From Paludibacter sp. (GTDB lineage Bacteria > Bacteroidota > Bacteroidia > Bacteroidales > Paludibacteraceae): a stretch of 12,424 nucleotides of DNA. Position 1 is the first letter of the stretch, and every line of letters begins with the position of its first letter. The notes below the pieces were generated by a model that saw only the letters and a program-made list of their open reading frames with translations, had not been told where the DNA came from and searched no databases. This document shows, one piece after another, positions 6,063 to 12,424 of this stretch. The stretch spans positions 1 to 12,424 of the forward strand of contig JAQWCZ010000036.1 of the NCBI GenBank assembly GCA_028705705.1, in the 5' to 3' direction. The position numbers and the translations under genes are program-made.

Positions 6063-7407
6063 AGACAAAATGAATGCAGCAGAAATTGTTGAATTGATTG
6101 CACAGCATACTGCAGTAAGCAAGAAAATGGCGGATGATTTTCTGAAAGCCCTCATTATGACTATTGAAGAAGCTCTGATGTCACAGGATAATGTGAAAAT
6201 TAACGGGCTGGGTACATTTAAACTTCAGTGGAATGAACCGAGAAAAAGTGTGGATGTTAATACCGGTGCCGAAATTATCATTGATGGATACCATAAAGTT
6301 GTATTTATACCTGATGTTGAACTGAAAGAACTTGCCAATGAACCTTATGCACATCTTCAACCGGTATTACTTGATGATGGCGATACGGATCAAAATGTAC
6401 AAGAAGATCTAAACAAGATTCCTTTGAAACTTTTTAATGAGCAAGCCAATGAAATTAAAGATATTTTATCTGAAATAAATGCACTGAATAAAACAGAAAG
6501 TGAAAAATCCCAAGAGCAATCGGACATTGATATAGCTGAAAATGATGAAACAGAAAGTACCGAAGAATCAAGTCTTGTTGAGAATTTAGATACAGTTGAA
6601 AATATTGTTTCTGTTGAAGCATCACAACCTGCAGAATTCTCAGTTCCAGTTGAATTCTCAGTTCCAGTTGAAGAATCACAACCAATTAAAGAATCGGTTC
6701 CGGTTAAAGAACCAAGTCGGGTTGTTAACTCCAATCCAATTGAAAATAACACAAAACCAATACAATCCAAACCTAAAAGGATACTAAATGCAACCGATGA
6801 TTTTCATCCGGAAAACACGAGAAGGTTTTCTAAAACTTTGAAAACAAACAAATTGGATCTTTTGTTTATTGCTATTATGGCAGGTGGCTTGTTGGTATAT
6901 ATTTTAATTGATTTTAATGTTTTTTCAGCTTTGACTAAATATCTTAAGTCCCGTCGCCCTGTTAAACAAGAAGTTGTTCAATTCCAGGATGAAATATTAA
7001 AGACACCTGAAGACTTTTACACCGATAGTATCCTGTCAGACAGTATTATTACAGATAGTATATCATTGAGAACGGATAGTACCATGCAACAAGAGAGTAT
7101 GATTCAGGAACAAGTAGATAAAAGTCTGTCGATTTTTGATCAACCTCGTGTATATAATGAGTTTATTGCAACCGAAAAGGTAATTTCCGGCAGCAGGTTA
7201 ACCCGAATTGCTGAGCGACATTATGGTGTGAAAGAGTTTTGGGTGTATATTTTTGAAGCAAACCGCGACTTATTGAATTCACCCAATGATATTTCTCCGG
7301 GAATGGAACTGAAAATACCCAAACTTGACCCGAGACTTATAGATGTTGATAATCCTGATTGCATTGAGTACGCGTTGAAACTACACGATGAATATGTATC
7401 TTATTAA
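6055..7407 (+). CDS. HU-domain / membrane helix / LysM chimeric protein
   Basis: A 450-residue protein with four parts. Residues 1-95 form an HU-like domain (INGLGTFKLQW at 49-59, arm with DVNTG at 67-71). Residues 105-223 are an acidic Glu/Ser-rich linker containing seven 6-residue repeats (182-223). One hydrophobic helix runs from about 267 to 286 (LDLLFIAIMAGGLLVYILI). A Ser/Asp-rich stretch with DSI repeats (323-342) leads to a LysM-like domain at about 373-424 (ISGSRLTRIAERHYGVKEFWVYIFEAN, then ISPGMELKIPKL). LysM usually binds N-acetylglucosamine polymers such as peptidoglycan, so the simplest model is DNA-binding domain inside and LysM in the periplasm. Basic residues flank both ends of the helix, so orientation is not settled by charge. 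A second ATG at 6070 is possible. The function is not established. Confidence 0.85.
   Translation: MNKDKMNAAEIVELIAQHTAVSKKMADDFLKALIMTIEEALMSQDNVKINGLGTFKLQWNEPRKSVDVNTGAEIIIDGYHKVVFIPDVELKELANEPYAHLQPVLLDDGDTDQNVQEDLNKIPLKLFNEQANEIKDILSEINALNKTESEKSQEQSDIDIAENDETESTEESSLVENLDTVENIVSVEASQPAEFSVPVEFSVPVEESQPIKESVPVKEPSRVVNSNPIENNTKPIQSKPKRILNATDDFHPENTRRFSKTLKTNKLDLLFIAIMAGGLLVYILIDFNVFSALTKYLKSRRPVKQEVVQFQDEILKTPEDFYTDSILSDSIITDSISLRTDSTMQQESMIQEQVDKSLSIFDQPRVYNEFIATEKVISGSRLTRIAERHYGVKEFWVYIFEANRDLLNSPNDISPGMELKIPKLDPRLIDVDNPDCIEYALKLHDEYVSY
6598..6723 (+). repeat. In-frame 18-bp minisatellite in the HU-LysM gene
   Basis: Seven consecutive 18-base units encode hexapeptides such as EFSVPV, EESQPI and KESVPV (residues 182-223). 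Units 3 and 4 (6634-6651 and 6652-6669) are identical copies of GAATTCTCAGTTCCAGTT; the others are diverged. Because the unit is a multiple of three, gain or loss of copies would change linker length without a frameshift. Confidence 0.85.
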
Positions 7408-7413
7408 TTACAC

Positions 7414-8499
7414 ATGGCAGAAACTTCATTGATAGAAAAACTAGATGCTTTACAGCATAAATTTGACGAAATATCGACTTTAATCACTGATCCGTCTGTT
7501 ATTTCAGATCAGAAACGCTTTGTTAAACTGAATAAGGAGTATCATGATCTGCAAGAAATCCTTACGGCCCGTGATGAATATAAATTGGCTTTGTCGCATC
7601 TGGCAGAAGCAAAAGAGATATTAGATATTGAATCAGACCCGGAAATGCGGGAAATGGCCAAAGCTGAAATTGAAGCGATTGAGCCGAAAATTCCACAAAT
7701 AGAGGAGGCGATAAAATTGTTGCTGATTCCGGCTGACCCGGAGGATGGTAAAAATGCCATTGTCGAAATCAGGGGTGGAACCGGTGGTGATGAAGCAGCT
7801 ATCTTTGCCGGCGATTTATTTAAGATGTACACTCGTTATTGCGAGTCGAAAGGCTGGAAACTGGAAGTTACCAGCCTTTCAGAAGGAACAATAGGAGGAT
7901 ACAAGGAAATCATTTTTACGGTATCAGGTCAACAGGTGTATGGTACACTGAAATATGAATCGGGCGTGCATCGGGTGCAGCGGGTTCCGCAGACAGAAAC
8001 ACAGGGTCGTGTACATACTTCTGCTGCTACGGTGGCGGTGTTGCCCGAAGCTGAAGAGTTCGACATCGAACTGAAGGAATCAGATGTACGGGTGGATACT
8101 TTTTGTTCGTCGGGTGCCGGTGGACAGTCGGTTAACACGACCTATTCAGCCATTCGACTGGTGCATATCCCAACCGGCATCACAGTGCAGTGTCAGGATG
8201 AGAAATCGCAGCATAAAAACAAAGCCAAGGCGATGGTCGAACTGCGGTCGCGTATTTATGCCATCGAACACCAGAAATACCTGGATGAAATTGGTTCGAA
8301 GCGTAAAACCATGGTTTCTACCGGTGACCGTTCGGCAAAAATCCGGACTTATAATTATCCGCAGGGACGAATCACCGATCACCGCATCAATTATACCATT
8401 TACAACCTGTCGGCCTTCATGAATGGCGATATCCAGTCAGTCATCGACCAGTTGATCGTGGCGGAAAATGCCGAACGTTTAAAAGAAAGCGAGTTATAA
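7414..8499 (+). CDS. prfA: Peptide chain release factor 1
   Basis: RF1 ends translation at UAA and UAG codons by triggering peptidyl-tRNA hydrolysis in the ribosome. The 361-residue length is normal. The catalytic GGQ loop is at 236-238 within [24 protein letters not shown], and the stop-codon-reading PxT motif is PQT at 192-194 (VPQTETQGR), which marks RF1 rather than RF2 (SPF). The ATG at 7414 is 6 bases after the HU-LysM stop, so it probably lies in the same transcript as the two HU genes. Base composition changes along the gene, from about one third GC in the first 100 bases to about half in the 3' part. Identity is certain. Confidence 0.98.
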   Translation: MAETSLIEKLDALQHKFDEISTLITDPSVISDQKRFVKLNKEYHDLQEILTARDEYKLALSHLAEAKEILDIESDPEMREMAKAEIEAIEPKIPQIEEAIKLLLIPADPEDGKNAIVEIRGGTGGDEAAIFAGDLFKMYTRYCESKGWKLEVTSLSEGTIGGYKEIIFTVSGQQVYGTLKYESGVHRVQRVPQTETQGRVHTSAATVAVLPEAEEFDIELKESDVRVDTFCSSGAGGQSVNTTYSAIRLVHIPTGITVQCQDEKSQHKNKAKAMVELRSRIYAIEHQKYLDEIGSKRKTMVSTGDRSAKIRTYNYPQGRITDHRINYTIYNLSAFMNGDIQSVIDQLIVAENAERLKESEL

Positions 8500-8510
8500 T
8501 GTTTCCCGTA

Positions 8511-8620
8511 GGGGCGTATCGCATACGCCCATTGAAAAACAAGAACAATCGCATACGCCCATTGAAAACAATTTGTGCCACATTGCATACACCCCAAAAA
8601 CATATGCCCAATGAACAAAA
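8511..8620 (+). repeat. Palindromic and direct repeats between prfA and pyrF
   Basis: GGGCGTATCGCATACGCCC at 8512-8530 is a perfect hairpin (8-bp stem, 3-base loop). Its right half belongs to a 21-base sequence at 8518-8538 that recurs exactly at 8548-8568, 30 bases later. A worn copy (GCATACACCCC) is at 8585-8595. A further one at 8601-8620 matches 16 of 20 bases of the unit and contains the pyrF start codon. No T-run follows the hairpin, so it is not a typical terminator. Confidence 0.8.
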
Positions 8621-9447
8621 ATCAGTTATTTAAGAACATCCAGCGCAAGAAATCCTTTCTATGCGTAGGATTAGACACGGATATCAAGAAAATCCCGGAG
8701 TTTTTATTTGACGAAGAGAACGACAGCATCTTCACCTTCAACAAAGCGATTATTGATGCAACGGCTGATTTGTGTGTTGCCTATAAACCCAATCTGGCAT
8801 TTTACGAAAGCTTAGGGTTGCAGGGATGGGAGGCGCTGGAACGTACTGTCGATTATATCCGCGAAAACTATCCCGATCAGTTTATCATTGCCGATGCCAA
8901 AAGGGGTGATATCGGGAATACCTCGGCCATGTATGCCCGTACCTTTCTGGGTAATATGGACTTCGATGCCGTGACCGTTGCGCCTTATATGGGTGAAGAT
9001 TCGGTAACGCCGTTTCTGACTTACGAAGATAAATGGGTTATTTTGCTGGCGCTGACTTCCAACAAAGGGGCTTTTGATTTTCAGTTTATGCAGGATGCCG
9101 AAAGCGGGGAGAAGTTATTCGAAAAAGTACTCAAGACATCGCGACAGTGGGGTACAAGCGACAACCTGATGTATGTGGTGGGCGCTACCAAAGCGGATAT
9201 GCTGAGAGAAATCAGACAAATCATACCGGATCATTTCCTGTTGGTTCCCGGTGTCGGGGCACAGGGAGGCAGTCTGCAGGAAGTGGCCAAATACGGATTA
9301 AACGCCTCTTGCGGCTTGTTGGTCAATTCATCCCGTCAGATTATCTATGCGTCCTCCGGAAAAGATTTCGCTGAAGCGGCAAGATCAGAAGCGGAAAAGG
9401 TGCAGCTGGAGATGGAAGAGATTCTGAAAGCTGCAGGGTTGGTATAA
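8611..9447 (+). CDS. pyrF: Orotidine 5'-phosphate decarboxylase
   Basis: PyrF catalyses the last step of de novo pyrimidine synthesis, OMP to UMP, in the cytoplasm. From ATG 8611 the product has 278 residues, fitting the longer 'type 2' bacterial enzymes. It begins [20 protein letters not shown], followed by LDTDIKKIP. The active-site block is [16 protein letters not shown] at 95-110, with catalytic K97 and D100; the phosphate-binding end is VPGVGAQGG at 212-220 and [10 protein letters not shown] at 239-248. An in-frame ATG at 8575 would add 12 residues translated from repeat sequence, so I prefer 8611. No promoter or Shine-Dalgarno is visible. It converges on the minus-strand receptor gene; the 54 bases between (9448-9501) are AT-rich with no clear terminator. 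Confidence 0.97.
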   Translation: MNKNQLFKNIQRKKSFLCVGLDTDIKKIPEFLFDEENDSIFTFNKAIIDATADLCVAYKPNLAFYESLGLQGWEALERTVDYIRENYPDQFIIADAKRGDIGNTSAMYARTFLGNMDFDAVTVAPYMGEDSVTPFLTYEDKWVILLALTSNKGAFDFQFMQDAESGEKLFEKVLKTSRQWGTSDNLMYVVGATKADMLREIRQIIPDHFLLVPGVGAQGGSLQEVAKYGLNASCGLLVNSSRQIIYASSGKDFAEAARSEAEKVQLEMEEILKAAGLV

Positions 9448-9501
9448 GATTGTATAGTAGAATTTAAAGAAACATATTTCATAATTATACGACAATAAAT
9501 T

Positions 9502-11883
9502 TTAAAACTTCATTGACCAGGATGCTGAAGGTAAAATTGGAAACATTTGCATAGATTTCAATACAGGTTTGTAAGTCCCTTCAGAGTCCCATTTTCTGCT
9601 CAAGTAATAAATATATGGATTAGCCTGGTTGTAAGCATTGTAGACTCCAAAAGAGAAGACTGCATCGTGTTTTCTAAAGGCCTGATATTCTTTTGTGAAC
9701 GAAATATCCAATTTGTGAAATGGTCTTGTTCTATAATTGTTTCTTTTATCCTCAATTGCTAAAAATCTAACATAGTTATTTGATAACTCCCCATTAAATA
9801 TATTAAGTACCGGATATTGAAATAAACGTGTTGGAACTGTAATCGGCTTTCCTGAATTATATTGCCAGGTTAACACCATAGTAAATTTTGATGAGAAATT
9901 TCGTTTAAAAGTGATATTAAATAAATGCCTGATATCAGTTGATGCAGCATAAGGTTTCCCAAAGTTTAAATCATCAAATTGATTGATAGCTTGCATCAAT
10001 GTGTAGTATGAGGATAATGTCCAGCGTTTATTTGAAATACTTCCCATTAAATCTATCCCATAAGCTTTACCCTTGCCCTGAGTTACATATTCGTTTGGAT
10101 AATTTGCTATATCAAGTTTATAATACATAACACTGAGGGCATCTATCCCATCTTTGAATTCCGTAATATTTTGAAATGTTTTATACCATATATCTGCTTT
10201 GAATGATACTGTATTATTTTTTTTAGCAAAGTCCTTGGCTACACCAAAGGAGTAATTCCAGGAAGTTTGAGGATTCAGATTACTCCCTGAAGGTAGAAAC
10301 AATTCAATTGGCATTCCCAATCCAGGATTTGCCAAACGGTGTATCGGTTGATTTAATTTGTCAACAGAAGCATTTATTGAAAAATTATTATTGAATTTCC
10401 CGAGATAATTCACACGTGGTTCCAGATCGTAAAATTGATAATCAGTATTTCCTGTAACGCTTAATCTCAACCCCGTACTTAATTGATGATTCGGAGAAAA
10501 AGCCCAACCCAATTCAGAGAAAGCAACAATTTCTGATAATCTGATCAGGCTGGTAGTCTCAATCTGATTAATAGTTTTGTCAGTAATCTGTTGCATAAAT
10601 GGCATGAATCCAATCGATTTAACTGAAATTCCACTGTTCAATTTCAATTTATGAGTGATTGAAGATGTTAGTTTTTCAGAGATTCCGATTGAATTAATGC
10701 CGGATATCATTTCGCAAATATTTTTGACTTTTTCGTTTAATTCGACATTTGACATGCCATAGTTGAAAGTATATTGATCAAAATACGCCATGAAATGATT
10801 TTGAGTTCGCTTTGAGAGTGTATGATACCAATTTACCCCGATGTTTTGTTGTGCATTTTTGATCCATGAGTCAGTAATGTAAAGAGATTCTTTATTTGTA
10901 ATCTCGAAACCATCACTATTATTAAACCAGGTGATTTTTATTTGATCATTATCTGATAATTTCCAATAAAGATTGGCATTAATATCACCAAAATAAAGAT
11001 TATATTTTGCATTTTCTGCTGTGTTACCCAATAATGAACTCAGGTTTACTAAACTATAATTTGAAATACGACCTGATATGGCAAACGAAAGTTTGTTTTT
11101 TATAACCGGTAAATTCAGATATAGCTTGCTCGACAACAGACTTATGTCGAAAGAACCGAGTAATTTGTCCAAATCAGCATCTTCAGTTAAGACATCTACA
11201 ACCGACGAGACTTTACCTCCATATGCTGCAGGAAAACCTGATTTGTACAGTTTAGCCGATTTAATAATCAATGGATTATAAGCCGAAACCAAACCAAAGA
11301 AGTGCTCTGTTGAATACAATGACACTCCGTCAAGTAAATAAAGATTTTGACCATGTGTTCCTCCTCTGACTTGTAAATCTGCTGCCCCTTCGCTACTGGA
11401 TGAAATACCGGCTGATTGAGCCAATGCTTTCAGAATATCACGCTCCCCGATTAATGCAGGTAAAACCTGCAAAGTTTTCCGATCTATTTGTTCTATTCCT
11501 GTAGACAACTTAGATATTAATTTATTTGAAAAAACCTCTACTTCCGGAATGTAAATTGAACCCGCATCAGAAAAAAGTTCAATAATCAACGTAGTGTCAG
11601 ATTGAAGGTCAATTTTAATCTCTTTCTTTTTGAAAGGATAAAAATCAACAATAAATGTATATTCACCTTTTCGAAATTTAAACAGAAATTCGCCTTGTTT
11701 ATTAGCATCGATTTTTTTGTTGAATGGTTTAATAAACATCGGAATTTGACTGATACCTTTTTTACTTCGATTATCAATGATTTTACCTTTAAGTTCATAT
11801 TGTTTAGCATTAGCCTGTGCTTCTGCCGTAAAAACACACAATACTGTTGATAACAAACAAAGTATCATCTTCTGTTTAAGCAT
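9502..11883 (-). CDS. TonB-dependent outer-membrane receptor with carboxypeptidase-like N-terminal domain
   Basis: A 793-residue receptor. A signal peptide covers about residues 1-22 (hydrophobic LCLLSTVLCVFT, cleavage near AEA-QA). Residues 28-105 form a carboxypeptidase-regulatory-like beta-sandwich (YELKGKIIDNRSKKGI..., GEFLFKFRKGEYTFIVDF). The plug is at about 114-232, with LQVRGGTHGQNLYLLDGVSLY and SGFPAAYGGKVSSVVDV as clear signatures. The rest is a beta barrel ending in the aromatic residue F793 (WSMKF), as outer-membrane proteins do. Such receptors import ligands too big for porins using TonB-ExbB-ExbD energy. It is smaller than SusC-type proteins and no SusD partner is present. The gene begins 7 bases after the DUF4249 stop, so the pair is probably one operon. 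AT-rich relative to pyrF. The substrate is unknown. Confidence 0.92.
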   Translation of the reverse strand: MLKQKMILCLLSTVLCVFTAEAQANAKQYELKGKIIDNRSKKGISQIPMFIKPFNKKIDANKQGEFLFKFRKGEYTFIVDFYPFKKKEIKIDLQSDTTLIIELFSDAGSIYIPEVEVFSNKLISKLSTGIEQIDRKTLQVLPALIGERDILKALAQSAGISSSSEGAADLQVRGGTHGQNLYLLDGVSLYSTEHFFGLVSAYNPLIIKSAKLYKSGFPAAYGGKVSSVVDVLTEDADLDKLLGSFDISLLSSKLYLNLPVIKNKLSFAISGRISNYSLVNLSSLLGNTAENAKYNLYFGDINANLYWKLSDNDQIKITWFNNSDGFEITNKESLYITDSWIKNAQQNIGVNWYHTLSKRTQNHFMAYFDQYTFNYGMSNVELNEKVKNICEMISGINSIGISEKLTSSITHKLKLNSGISVKSIGFMPFMQQITDKTINQIETTSLIRLSEIVAFSELGWAFSPNHQLSTGLRLSVTGNTDYQFYDLEPRVNYLGKFNNNFSINASVDKLNQPIHRLANPGLGMPIELFLPSGSNLNPQTSWNYSFGVAKDFAKKNNTVSFKADIWYKTFQNITEFKDGIDALSVMYYKLDIANYPNEYVTQGKGKAYGIDLMGSISNKRWTLSSYYTLMQAINQFDDLNFGKPYAASTDIRHLFNITFKRNFSSKFTMVLTWQYNSGKPITVPTRLFQYPVLNIFNGELSNNYVRFLAIEDKRNNYRTRPFHKLDISFTKEYQAFRKHDAVFSFGVYNAYNQANPYIYYLSRKWDSEGTYKPVLKSMQMFPILPSASWSMKF

Positions 11884-11890
11884 AATTTAT

Positions 11891-12424
11891 CTATTTATTG
11901 GTTACAATAATTAATCTGCTTTTTTTTACAAAACTTCCAAATACACCTACTCCATTTTCAATATTTGAAAAAGCAGGGTAAACTCCTCCATAAGAACCAA
12001 GCACATCCACTATATCATTACTATCAAACATATTTGAATTTACACTCTCTGCTAACATGAACTTTTTCAAGTTTGAATCAACTGTGATGATATTGACATC
12101 GAATGAACTGATACTTTTATTTACAACGAAATTCGGTTCCAAATAAGATTCAGATGTAAGAAATGGAAAGCCATCAATTCTATTAGAAAACGCGGTTAAA
12201 TAGCATCCGTAACTTCGGTTATTTGGTAATTTTATTTTAAGCATAAGAACACATAAATTTTCAGTATAATGGGTGCCATTGACAGAACCGCCTGCCTGAT
12301 CGGACACAATTGTGCATTCTCCCTGAATAATTTCACCGCTTTCAGCCGGTACTGTTGTTTGGGCATAAACTGTTTTGTTGTTAATCTCTGCTTTCAATAA
12401 ATAGGTGGTACCCGGCTTTACCTG
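11891..12424 (-). CDS. DUF4249 family protein, N-terminus outside the window
   Basis: The frame runs off the right edge (complement of 12422-12424 is an internal codon) and ends at TAG, complement of 11891-11893, giving the last 177 residues. Reading begins QVKPGTTYLLKAEIN and continues with VYAQTTVPAESGEI, a pattern typical of the beta-sandwich of DUF4249. It ends with the family's YPAFSNIENGVGVFGSF region. DUF4249 proteins are usually lipoproteins or secreted proteins of unknown role encoded beside TonB-dependent receptors; the signal peptide cannot be checked here. A TTG at 12397 could be mistaken for a start, but the homologous pattern continues upstream of it. It is the first visible gene of the minus-strand pair. 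Confidence 0.82.
   Translation of the reverse strand, partial: QVKPGTTYLLKAEINNKTVYAQTTVPAESGEIIQGECTIVSDQAGGSVNGTHYTENLCVLMLKIKLPNNRSYGCYLTAFSNRIDGFPFLTSESYLEPNFVVNKSISSFDVNIITVDSNLKKFMLAESVNSNMFDSNDIVDVLGSYGGVYPAFSNIENGVGVFGSFVKKSRLIIVTNK

Noticed and set aside
6390..6770. 126-residue antisense frame, Ser/Thr-rich
   Set aside because: It is the complement of the repeat and acidic linker of the HU-LysM gene; its low-complexity repeats follow from the 18-bp units.
7703..7709. GAGGAGG-like purine run as a Shine-Dalgarno
   Set aside because: It lies inside the prfA coding region with no plausible start codon served by it.
8512..8530. Hairpin after prfA as a Rho-independent terminator
   Set aside because: The following bases are ATTGAAAAAC, with no T-run, and the hairpin is part of a repeated element.
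8575..8610. Upstream in-frame ATG for pyrF
   Set aside because: It would add 12 residues read from repeat-derived sequence; the family N-terminus fits the ATG at 8611.
9448..9501. Possible bidirectional terminator between pyrF and the receptor gene
   Set aside because: Only a 5-bp complementary pair (GTATA/TATAC) with a long loop is visible, too weak to call.
12395..12397. TTG as the start of the DUF4249 protein
   Set aside because: The frame stays open to the window edge and the upstream residues (KPGTTYLL) fit the family, so the gene is truncated by the window.

Overview
This window is chromosomal DNA from a member of the Bacteroidetes, most likely order Bacteroidales. The support is the gene content (DUF3109, DUF4295, DUF4249, a carboxypeptidase-like-domain TonB receptor, HU proteins beside rimO/prfA), promoter-like TTTG...TAnnTTTG sequences, and an almost complete lack of Shine-Dalgarno sequences. 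I cannot name the genus. By hand counts of sample lines, GC is roughly 32-35% in the HU-LysM gene and the receptor region, and near 50% in the 3' part of prfA and in pyrF.

Layout, plus strand. Bases 1-203 hold the 3' end of an unidentified (probably TPR-like) gene, followed by secG (protein export channel), a Cys-rich DUF3109 protein and a CinA-family protein. A good Bacteroidetes-type promoter then opens a ribosomal cassette: rpmB (bL28), rpmG (bL33) and a 50-residue DUF4295 protein, probably the Bacteroidetes-specific ribosomal protein bL38. It is closed by a Rho-independent terminator. After a repeat-rich 248-base spacer come ftsY (SRP receptor) and rimO (ribosomal protein uS12 methylthiotransferase), which overlap by 4 bases. 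Two HU-family genes that overlap by 8 bases follow. The second is an unusual chimera: HU-like domain, acidic repeat linker, one membrane helix, LysM domain. prfA (release factor 1) starts 6 bases later, and pyrF (OMP decarboxylase) follows a repeat-filled spacer. The plus-strand genes are nearly all housekeeping functions: translation, protein targeting and export, and pyrimidine synthesis.

Layout, minus strand. From 12424 down to 9502 lies an AT-rich pair reading toward pyrF: a DUF4249 protein (N-terminus outside the window) and, 7 bases after its stop, a 793-residue TonB-dependent outer-membrane receptor. They probably form one outer-membrane unit of unknown substrate.

The least ordinary signals are the HU-membrane-LysM protein with an in-frame 18-bp minisatellite; period-7 tandem repeats at three gene borders, two of them able to fold into long hairpins; a perfect 8-base Shine-Dalgarno before rpmG in a lineage that normally ignores them; and a short palindromic/direct repeat family that appears to run into the pyrF start codon.
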